64,000 nt of DNA, taken from assembly GCF_000026225.1 (NCBI RefSeq), contig NC_011740.1, forward strand, positions 1,240,001 through 1,304,000. Reading direction: 5' to 3'. This stretch comes from Escherichia fergusonii ATCC 35469. GTDB taxonomy: Bacteria; Pseudomonadota; Gammaproteobacteria; Enterobacterales; Enterobacteriaceae. Shown one piece after another: positions 26,385 to 35,139 of the stretch. Each line of letters opens with the position of its first letter. Position 1 is the stretch's first letter. The position numbers and the translations under genes are program-made. Below the pieces are notes generated by a model. The model saw nothing but the letters and a program-made list of their open reading frames with translations, did not search any database and was not told where the DNA came from.

Positions 26385-26437
26385 CAATACATTGAATTTG
26401 TATGCCGGATAAGACGCTTACGCCCCATCCGGCATGT
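26385..26437. repeat. REP element between eda and purT
   Basis: Palindrome TGCCGGATAAGACGC / CCATCCGGCA. Upstream bases GCAATACATTGAATTTG resemble the central part of the composite repeats at 622-744 and 19275-19395, so this is a partial copy of that element. Confidence 0.75.
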
Positions 26438-26460
26438 ACAAAGCACAAAATATCAGCAAT

Positions 26461-26491
26461 AAAAATGCCCGATCATAAGTCGGGCATTTTT
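26461..26491. terminator. Bidirectional terminator between eda and purT
   Basis: AAAAATGCCCGA / TCGGGCATTTTT around TCATAAG. The A- and T-runs on both sides suit the convergent genes. Confidence 0.9.
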
Positions 26492-26516
26492 ATTGGTCAG
26501 TACTAACAGTCGGTAT

Positions 26517-27695
26517 TTAACCTTGTACTTTCACCTGCACCGCAGCGTGTTTTGCTCGTTCAATTGCTTCTTCAATACTCTCTGCCGTAGCCAGTACTAC
26601 TCCCAGACGACGACTGCCATCAATTTCTGGTTTCCCGAATAAACGAATCTGCAAACCAGCCCCAACAGCAAGTTGCACATTGTCAAAGGTTACATTCTGG
26701 CTGGTTAGTTGCGGCAGAATTACGGCAGAGGCAGAAGGCCCATATTGACGAATTGCACCAATTGGTAAGCCGAGGAAAGCACGTACGTGAAGTGCAAATT
26801 CAGAGAGATCCTGAGAAATTAGTGTCACCATTCCGGTGTCATGGGGGCGAGGGGAGACCTCACTGAAAATGACCTCGTCGCCACAGACAAAAAGCTCTAC
26901 ACCAAACAGGCCGTAACCACCCAGTGCAAGTACCACCTTGCGGGCGATCTCCTGAGCACGTTCCAGCGCCAGCTTACTCATCTGTTGTGGTTGCCAGGAT
27001 TCACGATAATCACCGTCCTGCTGACGATGCCCGACTGGATCACAAAAATGAACACCATCCACGGCACTGACAGTCAGCAGGGTAATTTCAAAGTCAAACT
27101 TCACCACACCTTCTACGATGACCCGGCCTGCGCCCGCACGTCCGCCTTGCTGCGCATATTCCCAGGCTTGAGTCAGTTGTTCGGCACTGCGAATAAAACT
27201 TTGTCCTTTGCCTGATGAACTCATCACTGGTTTAACAATGCACGGATAGCCTATTTCTTCTACCGCAGTAAGGAAGTTTTCTTCGCTTTCGGCGAAGCGA
27301 TATGTCGATGTGGGTAATTGAAGTTCTTCTGCGGCCAGACGCCGAATACCTTCACGATTCATGGTCAACTGTGTGGCCCGCGCACAAGGCACAACATGCT
27401 GGCCTTCTTGCTCCAGCTTCACAAGAGTATCAGTAGCGATAGCCTCAATTTCTGGCACGATGTAATGGGGTTTTTCCTGTTCCACCACATGACGTAGCGC
27501 ATCGCCATCCAGCATATTAATTACATATGAACGATGCGCGACATGCATGGCGGGGGCATCAGCATAGCGGTCAACGGCAATGACTTCCACGCCAAGTCGC
27601 TGACACTCAATCGCCACTTCTTTACCCAGTTCGCCAGAACCCAATAACATTACTCGCGTTGCTGCCGGACGCAGCGCTGTGCCTAATACCGTCAT
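26517..27695 (-). CDS. purT: Formate-dependent GAR transformylase
   Basis: 392 residues. PurT is the ATP-grasp enzyme that formylates glycinamide ribonucleotide with formate and ATP in purine synthesis, an alternative to PurN. The N-terminal preATP-grasp domain has MLLGSGELGKEVAIE (near residue 14). The ATP-grasp core shows PCIVKPVMSSSGKGQSF (near 150) and FSEVSPRPHDTGMVTL with metal-binding glutamate and asparagine-type positions (near 275). A PurR box lies upstream. Divergent from yebG, with both promoters in the 130-base gap. Confidence 0.96.
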   Translation of the reverse strand: MTVLGTALRPAATRVMLLGSGELGKEVAIECQRLGVEVIAVDRYADAPAMHVAHRSYVINMLDGDALRHVVEQEKPHYIVPEIEAIATDTLVKLEQEGQHVVPCARATQLTMNREGIRRLAAEELQLPTSTYRFAESEENFLTAVEEIGYPCIVKPVMSSSGKGQSFIRSAEQLTQAWEYAQQGGRAGAGRVIVEGVVKFDFEITLLTVSAVDGVHFCDPVGHRQQDGDYRESWQPQQMSKLALERAQEIARKVVLALGGYGLFGVELFVCGDEVIFSEVSPRPHDTGMVTLISQDLSEFALHVRAFLGLPIGAIRQYGPSASAVILPQLTSQNVTFDNVQLAVGAGLQIRLFGKPEIDGSRRLGVVLATAESIEEAIERAKHAAVQVKVQG

Positions 27696-27730
27696 ATCTA
27701 AATCCCCTGAAAAATTCCGCCGCAGTATAA

Positions 27731-27746
27731 ACGAAAACGTTTGCGT
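27731..27746 (-). promoter_or_regulatory. PurR box of purT
   Basis: On the minus strand ACGCAAACGTTTTCGT, a full match to the PurR consensus ACGCAAACGTTTNCNT. It ends 36 bases before the purT start codon and should place the gene under purine repression. Confidence 0.92.
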
Positions 27747-27789
27747 ATGTCTTTATGCTTGCTTGCAAAACTCAACTAAAGTGAATATA

Positions 27790-27805
27790 CTGTATAAAAA
27801 CACAG
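27790..27805 (+). promoter_or_regulatory. LexA box of yebG
   Basis: CTGTATAAAAACACAG is an exact CTGT-N8-ACAG site, 20 bases before the yebG ATG, so LexA bound here would block the promoter. Confidence 0.93.
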
Positions 27806-27825
27806 TTATAGTAAGAGGCTGCAAA

Positions 27826-28116
27826 ATGGCGGTTGAAGTTAAATACGTAGTCATTCGTGAGGGTGAAGAAAAAATGTCGTTTGCCAGCAAAAAGGAAGCC
27901 GATGCGTATGACAAAATGCTTGATACGGCGGATATGCTCGATACATGGCTGGCTTGTTCGCCAGTTCACATGGAAGATGCACAGCGAGAGGCGCTCTCTT
28001 TGTGGCTGGCAGGACAAAAAGATGTGCTCAGTACAATTCTGAAAACGGGCAAACTACCGACGCCACAAGTGGTGGAACCTTCCTCAGATACTGAGGACGA
28101 TTCTCAGGCAGCATAA
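27826..28116 (+). CDS. yebG: SOS-induced protein YebG
   Basis: 96 residues from ATG 27826. The frame is open a further 49 codons upstream, but that passes through the LexA box and has no conserved sequence. YebG is a small cytosolic protein of the DNA-damage regulon with no known activity. It begins MAVEVKYVVIREGEEKMSF and ends in an acidic tail. The perfect LexA box just upstream shows its control directly. Confidence 0.95.
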   Translation: MAVEVKYVVIREGEEKMSFASKKEADAYDKMLDTADMLDTWLACSPVHMEDAQREALSLWLAGQKDVLSTILKTGKLPTPQVVEPSSDTEDDSQAA

Positions 28117-28182
28117 AGCGACTTGCGCTCCTGACGATTTGTACCATGCTTTCTCCTGAATCATTGTGCTATGGAGAAAAAG

Positions 28183-28539
28183 ATGAATAAAAGAGGAGCG
28201 TTGTTGGCTATGTTACTGCTTGGTGCGAGTGCGTCAGTTATCGCTGTCGACAACGAGACAAGCAAATCGGTAACATTTCCCAAATGTGAAGGGCTTGATG
28301 CAAATGGCATTGCTGCCAGCGTCAAACGTGATTACCAACAAAACAGGGTTGTACGCTGGGCTGACGATCAAAAATCAGTCGGCCAGGCCGATCCTGTCGC
28401 ATGGGTCAGTGTGCGGGATATTCAGGGTAAGGATGATAAATGGCGTGTACCACTGACAGTTCGAGGTAAAAGCGCCGATATTCATTATCTGGTTACGGTC
28501 GATTGCAAAGCAGGTACAGCTGAGTATCACCGGCAATAA
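28183..28539 (+). CDS. yebF: Secreted protein YebF
   Basis: 118 residues from ATG 28183, preceded by GGAGAAAAAG; an ATG four codons earlier is in frame. A signal peptide covers about 1-21 (NKRGALLAMLLLGASASVIA). YebF is notable for being carried to the culture medium by laboratory E. coli, leaving through outer-membrane porins, and it has been reported to protect against colicin M. Two cysteines, in FPKCEGLD (near 34) and VDCKAG (near 107), match the disulfide of the folded protein. It lies downstream of yebG on the same strand. Confidence 0.94.
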   Translation: MNKRGALLAMLLLGASASVIAVDNETSKSVTFPKCEGLDANGIAASVKRDYQQNRVVRWADDQKSVGQADPVAWVSVRDIQGKDDKWRVPLTVRGKSADIHYLVTVDCKAGTAEYHRQ

Positions 28540-28761
28540 ACAAAAATTAGTGCAATTATCCTGGCTCCGTTAGGAGTCGAAAATCTTTTTTATTCTTTAA
28601 ACTGCAATACTATCAGTAGATTAGGCTAGTATTGCAGATAGCCTTTTCTTTAACTTCCCGTCTCTGCTCATTTCATTTGCGAAACTTTTTCCTCACATAC
28701 ATTTTCTGACGTACCCGTCAGGTATGCTATACAAATCCAACATCACTCTTTGAGAGGCAAA

Positions 28762-29415
28762 ATGGCTAACTGGCTGAATCAATTACAATCTCTGCTTGGG
28801 CAAAATGTTTCAAACGCCTCTGGTGTTCAGGGATTAAGTAAATTACTTGTACCTGGCGCACTAGGCGGTCTGGCAGGTTTGCTTATTGCCAATAAATCAT
28901 CTCGTAAATTACTCAGTAAATATGGTACCAGTGCTCTGCTGGTTGGAGGCGGTGCGGTAGCAGGTACGGTCCTGTGGAATAAGTACAAAGAGAAAGTGCG
29001 AGCTGCCCATCAAAATGAACCTCAATTTGGCAATCAGTCATCACCACTTGATGAACGCACTGAGCGCTTAATCCTCACCCTGGTGTTTGCTGCGAAAAGC
29101 GATGGACATATTGATGCCAAAGAACGTGCTGCGATTGACACTCAGCTACGTGAAGCGGGTATTGAAGAGCAGGGAAGAGTTCTCATTGAGCAAGCCATTG
29201 AACAGCCGCTTGATCCTCAACGCCTGGCAAAAGGGATTCGTAACGAGGAAGAGGCACTGGAAATTTACTTCCTTAGCTGCGCGGCAATAGATATCGATCA
29301 TTTTATGGAACGCAGTTACCTGAATGCCTTGGGTGATGCACTGAAGATCCCGCAGGATGTACGTGAAGGGATTGAACATGATTTACAACAGCAAAAGAAT
29401 GCGTTGTCAGGTTAA
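28762..29415 (+). CDS. yebE: DUF533 inner-membrane protein YebE
   Basis: 217 residues from the ATG at 28762, which follows GAGAGGC; a longer start four codons upstream is possible. Two glycine-rich hydrophobic stretches (LLVPGALGGLAGLLIA, near residue 28, and ALLVGGGAVAGTVLW, near 58) suggest membrane insertion. The C-terminal part (about 90-215) resembles the TerB-like DUF533 helical domain, with FAAKSDGHIDAKERAAID, an EF-hand-like acidic loop. Function is unknown; the family is linked to envelope stress in E. coli. The N-terminal region 12-30 looks variable. Confidence 0.88.
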   Translation: MANWLNQLQSLLGQNVSNASGVQGLSKLLVPGALGGLAGLLIANKSSRKLLSKYGTSALLVGGGAVAGTVLWNKYKEKVRAAHQNEPQFGNQSSPLDERTERLILTLVFAAKSDGHIDAKERAAIDTQLREAGIEEQGRVLIEQAIEQPLDPQRLAKGIRNEEEALEIYFLSCAAIDIDHFMERSYLNALGDALKIPQDVREGIEHDLQQQKNALSG

Positions 29416-29503
29416 CGTCCCATCATAGAGTTGCATGTTTCGCTTGCATCCCGGGTGACTTTTGCCACCCTTATAGGATGTTTCATTCAGAAAGAACAAT
29501 AAC

Positions 29504-31579
29504 ATGCTACCGAAAGCTAACCGAATACCCCATGAGTTAACGCTACATGGCGACACGCGCATCGATAATTATTTCTGGCTGCGGGATGACACCCGCTCGC
29601 AGCCAGAAGTGCTGGAGTATCTCAAAGATGAAAATGCGTACGGACACCAAATTATGTCTACGCAGCAGGCGCTCCAGGAGCGGGTATTAAAGGAGATTAT
29701 CGACCGTATTCCGCCGCGAGAAGAATCAGCACCCTATGTGAAAAACGGTTATCGCTATCGTCATATTTACGAACCAGGTTGCGAATACGCCATTTATCAA
29801 CGCCAGTCGGTGCTCAGTGAAGAGTGGGATGAGTGGACCACATTACTGGATGCGAACAAACGCGCAGCACATAGTGAGTTTTATTCACTCGGTGGGCTTG
29901 CTATCTCGCCTGATAACACCATTATGGCACTGGCGGAAGATTATCTTTCACGGCGGCAATACGGCATTCGTTTTCGTAACCTGCAAACCGGTAACTGGTA
30001 TCCAGAATTGCTCGACAATGTGGCACCGGAATTTGTCTGGGCCAATGACTCGCTCACTTTTTATTATGTGCGAAAACATCCCACCACACTTTTGCCTTAT
30101 CAGGTTTGGCGGCATAACGTTGGCACGCCATTCACTCACGATGAGCTTATCTATGAAGAGAAAGACGACACGTTTTATGTCAGTCTGCACAAAACCACAT
30201 CAAAACATTATGTGGTGATTCATCTGGCCAGTGCTACAACCAGCGAAGTGCAACTGTTGGACGCAGAATTAGCCGATGCCGAACCGTTTGTCTTTCTGCC
30301 AAGACGTAAAGATCACGAATACAGTCTCGACCACTATCAACATAAGTTTTATCTGCGTTCAAATCGAAATGGTAAAAACTTTGGCCTTTACCGTACCCGG
30401 GTGCGTGATGAGCAGGCGTGGGAAGAACTGATCCCGCCGCGTGAAAACATTATGCTGGAAGGATTTACGCTGTTTACCGACTGGCTGGTGGTAGAGGAGA
30501 GGCAACGCGGCCTGACAAGTTTGCGGCAAATTAATCGCAAAACACGGGAAGTGATTGGTATAGCCTTTGATGATCCTGCATATGTAACCTGGCTTGCTTA
30601 CAATCCAGAACCTGAAACCTCGCGTTTGCGCTATGGTTACTCCTCGATGACCACACCAGATACTTTATTTGAACTGGACATGGATACCGGTGAACGACGC
30701 GCCCTTAAGCAGACAGAAGTGCCCGGTTTTAATCCTGATAACTATCGCAGTGAACATGTGTGGATTACGGCGAGAGATGGCGTCGAAGTGCCAGTTTCTC
30801 TGGTTTACCATCGAAAACATTTTCGTAAGGGACAAAATCCGTTGCTGGTGTATGGCTATGGCTCATACGGGGCAAGTATTGATGCGGATTTCAGTAGTAG
30901 CCGACTCAGCCTGTTGGATCGCGGGTTTGTTTACGCCATTGTGCATGTGCGTGGAGGCGGTGAACTGGGGCAACAATGGTACGAAGATGGCAAGTTTCTC
31001 AAAAAGAAAAATACCTTCAACGACTATCTTGATGCTTGCGATGCGTTATTAAAACTGGGCTACGGTTCACCTTCACTTTGTTTCGGCATGGGAGGGAGTG
31101 CAGGCGGGATGTTAATGGGGGTTGCCATTAATGAACGACCTGAACTGTTTCACGGTGTTATTGCGCAAGTTCCGTTTGTCGATGTACTGACAACAATGCT
31201 TGATGAGTCGATCCCTTTAACGACAGGAGAATTCGAAGAGTGGGGCAATCCGCAAGATCCCGAGTATTACAGCTATATAAAAAGCTACAGCCCGTATGAC
31301 AATGTTACTACGCAGGATTACCCCCATCTGCTGGTGACAACTGGTCTGCATGATTCACAAGTACAATACTGGGAACCGGCAAAATGGGTCGCTAAACTGC
31401 GGGAATTAAAAACCGACAAAAATCTTTTACTGCTCTGTACAGACATGGATTCGGGGCATGGTGGGAAATCCGGGCGCTTTAAATCTTATGAAGGCGTAGC
31501 CCTGGAGTTCGCATTTTTGATCGCACTGGCGCAGGGAACATTACCAGGCACTACGCACAATCACGCATTTCCCAGATAA
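29504..31579 (+). CDS. ptrB: Oligopeptidase B
   Basis: 691 residues. It is a cytosolic serine oligopeptidase that cleaves short peptides after lysine or arginine (prolyl oligopeptidase family S9A). The N-terminal beta-propeller (about 70-400) gates the active site. The catalytic serine is in GMGGSAGGML (near residue 532), the aspartate in HDSQVQYWEP (near 617) and the histidine in SGHGGKSG (near 652). The C-terminus ends PGTTHNHAFPR, some five residues longer than I recall for K-12, and runs 19 bases into the convergent exoX. Confidence 0.95.
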   Translation: MLPKANRIPHELTLHGDTRIDNYFWLRDDTRSQPEVLEYLKDENAYGHQIMSTQQALQERVLKEIIDRIPPREESAPYVKNGYRYRHIYEPGCEYAIYQRQSVLSEEWDEWTTLLDANKRAAHSEFYSLGGLAISPDNTIMALAEDYLSRRQYGIRFRNLQTGNWYPELLDNVAPEFVWANDSLTFYYVRKHPTTLLPYQVWRHNVGTPFTHDELIYEEKDDTFYVSLHKTTSKHYVVIHLASATTSEVQLLDAELADAEPFVFLPRRKDHEYSLDHYQHKFYLRSNRNGKNFGLYRTRVRDEQAWEELIPPRENIMLEGFTLFTDWLVVEERQRGLTSLRQINRKTREVIGIAFDDPAYVTWLAYNPEPETSRLRYGYSSMTTPDTLFELDMDTGERRALKQTEVPGFNPDNYRSEHVWITARDGVEVPVSLVYHRKHFRKGQNPLLVYGYGSYGASIDADFSSSRLSLLDRGFVYAIVHVRGGGELGQQWYEDGKFLKKKNTFNDYLDACDALLKLGYGSPSLCFGMGGSAGGMLMGVAINERPELFHGVIAQVPFVDVLTTMLDESIPLTTGEFEEWGNPQDPEYYSYIKSYSPYDNVTTQDYPHLLVTTGLHDSQVQYWEPAKWVAKLRELKTDKNLLLLCTDMDSGHGGKSGRFKSYEGVALEFAFLIALAQGTLPGTTHNHAFPR

Positions 31580-32223
31580 TGTTTCAGCGTTAACCGTAGT
31601 TCCGGGCTCATACTGTCGAGATTATTAAACAACCATCGCAGGTAGCCCGGATCACGTTCAGCAATTTCAGAGACCGCTTTGCCACGATATTTGCCGAAGG
31701 TAAATGTCGTCAGCAAGGCTGGACGTCCGGTGATATTGGCCATTTGCTCTGCTGTCCAGCCAGAGACATTCATAATATCAATCAGCAACGCCGCAGTAAT
31801 GTAACAGTCATATAAGGCCCGGTGATGATGTAGCCCTGGTGGTGTTTGAACATTCAGTTTGCGCGATTTATACAAAGCCATATTGCTGTATTTGATTCCC
31901 GGCCATAAATGCCGCGAAAGCTTCATGGTGCAGATCCACTCGCCAGGCATTTCTGGCAATACACGACGGTCAAAACTGGCATTATGTGCAACATACCAGT
32001 CGCTACCGTAATAATGCGGGATCACTTCCTCAATCCACGGTTTATCCGCGACCATGGCTTCAGTAATACGGTGGATAGCCATTGCCTGAGGGGTGATTGG
32101 ACGGTCAGGGCGTACCAGGTGACTCATAGGGTTAGTAATTTTACCATCCACCACGTCAACAGACGCGATTTCAACAATTCCGCCCTGTAAACCACAAGTT
32201 TCTGTATCGATGACGCGCAACAT
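31561..32223 (-). CDS. exoX: Exodeoxyribonuclease X
   Basis: 220 residues from the ATG at 32223; a longer start upstream adds 18 residues without conservation. It is a distributive 3'-5' DNA exonuclease of the DnaQ-like DEDDh group, used in mismatch repair and recombination. The motifs are VIDTETCGL (Exo I, near residue 5), AHNASFDRRVLP (Exo II, near 86) and HHHRALYDCYITA (Exo III, near 131-143). The C-terminal domain ends SPELRLTLKHYL. It overlaps ptrB tail to tail by 19 bases. Confidence 0.95.
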   Translation of the reverse strand: MLRVIDTETCGLQGGIVEIASVDVVDGKITNPMSHLVRPDRPITPQAMAIHRITEAMVADKPWIEEVIPHYYGSDWYVAHNASFDRRVLPEMPGEWICTMKLSRHLWPGIKYSNMALYKSRKLNVQTPPGLHHHRALYDCYITAALLIDIMNVSGWTAEQMANITGRPALLTTFTFGKYRGKAVSEIAERDPGYLRWLFNNLDSMSPELRLTLKHYLGNA

Positions 32224-32246
32224 GGCTTTGCTCCTGACCAAAAAGC

Positions 32247-32921
32247 TTAGCGTAAAGGAATGATATCTCCTTGCCAACCTTCATTCGTTCTTTGTCCGGT
32301 TAATAATAATGATCCCCGATCAGCCCGAACAATCAGCTGTCCGTGTTCATCCCATAATGCACTGCTACCTCGTGCATTTGCCATCAGCACAGCAATGGAA
32401 TACTTGTGGGAAAAATACTGTAAATGAGACGTCGATGCTATCAAGTCTCGTTCACTTACGTTCTGGAAAGTTGTGAAAAGCGAACTGGTTGAGTCCAAAT
32501 CAAGCGCATCAGGTTGCCTGGTTATCACATTAATGTGTTTTAAGTGTCTGGAAAGACAGGCTCCGTGGCTTTGGGGAAAATAATGTGGTTTGGTCATCCA
32601 GGGGGCGAAAACGGCAATGCCTCTGACAAAATGGTCGTTTTGTTCTACAGGTAAACCAGCGATAACTGTAATCCGCCTGGAGGCTGCGGCATACGCTAAG
32701 GGTTGCAATAACAGGTCATCCGGTGGTGGGGGAAGCGTGCCTTTGGTCTCATCACATCCGAGCAAAGACAGGGAAGGGAAAACCAGCAATTCGCAATACT
32801 GCCTGGCAGCAGCGTGAATAAATTCCAGATGGAGAGAAATGTTTTCTGATAGTGAAATCTGACGAGGTTCGTATTGGGCGGCTGCGATCTTCCAGGGGGG
32901 ACATAATGACTTCCTTTTCAT
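32247..32921 (-). CDS. yobB: YobB, nitrilase-superfamily homologue with an altered active site
   Basis: 224 residues from the ATG at 32921. The N-terminal half has the carbon-nitrogen hydrolase pattern (KIAAAQYEPR at 11, LLVFPSLSLLGCDE at 45, ITVIAGLPVE at 84, GIAVFAPW at 101, FPQSHG near 115). The catalytic glutamate expected in the FPEL-type motif is serine here (residue 50). No cysteine is present in the 140-170 region where the nucleophile should sit. A lysine near 111 remains. The ending (ANARGSSALWDEHGQLIVRA) keeps the fold. It may be a pseudoenzyme; the same change may exist in all YobB proteins. Confidence 0.85.
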   Translation of the reverse strand: MKRKSLCPPWKIAAAQYEPRQISLSENISLHLEFIHAAARQYCELLVFPSLSLLGCDETKGTLPPPPDDLLLQPLAYAAASRRITVIAGLPVEQNDHFVRGIAVFAPWMTKPHYFPQSHGACLSRHLKHINVITRQPDALDLDSTSSLFTTFQNVSERDLIASTSHLQYFSHKYSIAVLMANARGSSALWDEHGQLIVRADRGSLLLTGQRTNEGWQGDIIPLR

Positions 32922-33010
32922 AGTGCCTGTTAGCAACTCTAAAGCATAGGTTAAGAATTTGCTTATAAATTAACAGGCAACATGTAAGGAGTTGTAATTA
33001 TAGTGCTAAT

Positions 33011-33241
33011 TTATTTCATTTTGGGTTCGTAGGGCAACCGTGAAAGAGAAACAGAAGCGAGGCGATGGGCGATCAGTCGTTCGCGAAACCATGAACGCAA
33101 ATGCTCTGGTTGTTCACGTTCCACGGCTTCGGCGATAACCGGCATATTATAACGTTCTTTGAAAGCAACTCCTGCGGCGGCAAGGTCAACATTCACCTTA
33201 TCCATTTCCACTTGATCAAGCTGCGCCAGATTAATCTTCAT
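33011..33241 (-). CDS. holE: DNA polymerase III theta subunit
   Basis: 76 residues from the ATG at 33241, preceded by AGGAGAAGC. A longer in-frame start exists but lacks conserved residues. HolE binds the epsilon proofreading subunit in the polymerase III core and stabilises it. The core segment DKVNVDLAAAGVAFKERYN through EQPEHLRSWFRERLIAH is nearly that of K-12, while the first ten residues (MKINLAQLDQ against MLKNLAKLDQ) differ. It is a monocistronic unit divergent from yobA. Confidence 0.95.
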   Translation of the reverse strand: MKINLAQLDQVEMDKVNVDLAAAGVAFKERYNMPVIAEAVEREQPEHLRSWFRERLIAHRLASVSLSRLPYEPKMK

Positions 33242-33379
33242 GAGCTTCTCCTGATTCGATAGCGGGCAAAAGTTACTAAGAGAAGCGTTCGATAGCAAGT
33301 CTGAGTTGATGATTCTCGACTCATTCATTATTGAAGGTTATGCTCTTGCTAATAAGTTATTACAAAAGGGAATGTAAAT

Positions 33380-33754
33380 ATGGCTTCATCTGTAAAAAAA
33401 ATTTGCTGGACTGTTCTGTTTGTTGTTACTGCACTGATTCCACCAGCTTCATGGGCTCATGCCCATCTGACTCACCAGTATCCTGCCGCTGATGCAGAAG
33501 TGACCGCAGCTCCCCAGGCGCTGACATTGAATTTTTCGGAAGGCATCGAACCGGGATTTAGCGGTGCCACCCTCACGGGCCCGAAACAAGAAGTTATTAA
33601 ACTTCGCCCGGCAAAGCGTAACGAACAGGATAAATCACAACTGATTGTGCCACTGGATGAATCACTCAAGCCCGGAAAATATACCGTGGACTGGCATGTT
33701 GTGTCTGTGGACGGGCATAAAACCAAAGGGCAATACACCTTTAGCGTGAAATAA
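33380..33754 (+). CDS. yobA: CopC-like periplasmic copper protein YobA
   Basis: 124 residues. A signal peptide covers 1-26 and is cleaved so that the mature protein starts HAHLTHQYP. This N-terminal histidine brace is the Cu(II) ligand of CopC proteins, completed by the conserved aspartate/histidine in WHVVSVDGHKTKGQY (near residue 113). The fold is a small beta-barrel. It overlaps functionally with yebZ (CopD-like), which starts two bases after its stop. Transport of copper has been inferred for YobA-YebZ-YebY but not shown by this sequence. Confidence 0.92.
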   Translation: MASSVKKICWTVLFVVTALIPPASWAHAHLTHQYPAADAEVTAAPQALTLNFSEGIEPGFSGATLTGPKQEVIKLRPAKRNEQDKSQLIVPLDESLKPGKYTVDWHVVSVDGHKTKGQYTFSVK

Positions 33755-33756
33755 CC

Positions 33757-34629
33757 ATGCTGATGTTTACCTGGATTGTGCTGCGCTTCATCCACTTTGC
33801 TGCGTTAATGCTGATCTTTGGCTATGCCTTGTACGGAGCATGGCTGGCTCCGGTATCAATTCGCCGTCTGATGATGCGTCGATTTCTCCGTCCACAGCAA
33901 TATGCCGCAGCTTTTAGTTTTGTCAGTGCCTTGACGATGCTGGTGATACAAAGTGGCTTGATGGGTAATGGCTGGCAGGATGTCGTCTCCCCCTCAGTTT
34001 GGATCGCAGTATTACAAACACGATTTGGTCACGTCTGGCTTTGGCAAATTGTTTTTGCATTTATCACCCTTATCGTGGCACTGATGTCTCCGCGTTCGTT
34101 ACCTCGATTATTACTGGCACTGACCCTTGCGCAGTTTATTTTGCTGGCAGCAGTGGGCCATGCAACATTACATGATGGAATTACGGGGGCATTACACCGA
34201 CTAAACCATGCCGTGCATTTAATTTGCGTAGCAGGGTGGTTTGGCGGACTGCTGCCTGTTATCTATTGTATGCGCCTGGCCAAAGGTCGCTGGCGACAAC
34301 AGGCTATCGTAACCATGATGCAATTTTCCCGATATGGGCATCTTGCGGTGACGGGGGTTTTGCTGACGGGAATTGCTAACGTATTATTTATTAATGGGTT
34401 ATCGCTATCTTTGCAGACCCGATGGGGGCAACTCCTTTTGCTTAAATGTGCCCTTGTCATTGTGATGGTGGCAATCGCTCTGGTGAATCGGTATGTTCTT
34501 GTGCCACGAATGGGGCAAGCCAGTAGCCGCGCTGATCTCTGGTTTGTCTGGATGAGTAAACTTGAATGGCAAATCGGTGCCGTGGTGCTGGTGATTATTA
34601 GCCTGCTTGCAACTTTCGAACCTTTTTGA
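33757..34629 (+). CDS. yebZ: CopD-like inner-membrane protein YebZ
   Basis: 290 residues with about eight hydrophobic helices. CopD-family features are the early histidine in FIHFAALMLIFGYAL, a histidine in AAVGHATLHDGIT (near residue 132), and HAVHLICVAGWFGGLLPV (near 150). The family is thought to carry copper across the inner membrane, taking it from CopC. It starts two bases after yobA and is followed by yebY with an 11-base gap, forming an operon. Confidence 0.92.
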   Translation: MLMFTWIVLRFIHFAALMLIFGYALYGAWLAPVSIRRLMMRRFLRPQQYAAAFSFVSALTMLVIQSGLMGNGWQDVVSPSVWIAVLQTRFGHVWLWQIVFAFITLIVALMSPRSLPRLLLALTLAQFILLAAVGHATLHDGITGALHRLNHAVHLICVAGWFGGLLPVIYCMRLAKGRWRQQAIVTMMQFSRYGHLAVTGVLLTGIANVLFINGLSLSLQTRWGQLLLLKCALVIVMVAIALVNRYVLVPRMGQASSRADLWFVWMSKLEWQIGAVVLVIISLLATFEPF

Positions 34630-34640
34630 TGGACTGAATA

Positions 34641-34982
34641 ATGATGAAAAAAATCACTCTCGCGTTACTGTTGCTTACCAGTTCAGCAGCTGCACTGGCG
34701 GCTCCACAGGTGATAACCGTAAGTCGTTTCGAAATGGGTAAAGACAAATGGGCATTTAACCGCGAAGAGGTGATGCTGACATGCCGACCGGGCCATGCTT
34801 TGTATGTTATTAATCCGAGTACCCTGGTGCAGTATCCTTTGAACGATATCGCACAAAAGGAAGTCGCCAGCGGGAAGACCAATGCCCAACCGATTTCGGT
34901 GATTCAGATTGATGATCCCAACAAACCTGGTGAAAAAATGAGTCTGACGCCGTTTATAGAACGAGCTGAAAAACTCTGTTAA
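34641..34982 (+). CDS. yebY: Periplasmic DUF2511 protein YebY
   Basis: 113 residues. A signal peptide covers 1-20 (MMKKITLALLLLTSSAAALA). The mature part is a small domain with two cysteines, in VMLTCRPGH and at the C-terminal LC, that could pair. Its operon with yobA and yebZ suggests a role in the same copper pathway, but no metal motif is clear. A strong terminator follows. Confidence 0.9.
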   Translation: MMKKITLALLLLTSSAAALAAPQVITVSRFEMGKDKWAFNREEVMLTCRPGHALYVINPSTLVQYPLNDIAQKEVASGKTNAQPISVIQIDDPNKPGEKMSLTPFIERAEKLC

Positions 34983-35012
34983 TTACCTAAAATAGCCTTT
35001 TGATTTCCAATA

Positions 35013-35052
35013 AAAAACCGCCTCAGTTCTTTCACCAGAACGGGCGGTTTTT
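35013..35052 (+). terminator. Terminator of yobA-yebZ-yebY
   Basis: AAAAACCGCC / GGCGGTTTTT stem, with a second inner stem AGTTCT / AGAAC around TTCACC. It is a long hairpin 30 bases after yebY and may also act on the antisense RyeA transcript. Confidence 0.85.
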
Positions 35053-35126
35053 AACATTTAAGCTGATGACCACCACGCTTTTTATTGACCATTTTGCACG
35101 CAAACTGGAAAACCTGGCGTCGTCAT

Positions 35127-35136
35127 CTATTCTTAA
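35127..35136 (+). promoter_or_regulatory. Sigma-S -10 element of SdsR
   Basis: CTATTCTTAA is one change from the sigma-S extended -10 consensus CTATACTTAA. A start at about 35140 fits the known 5' end of SdsR. Confidence 0.75.
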
Positions 35137-35139
35137 AGG

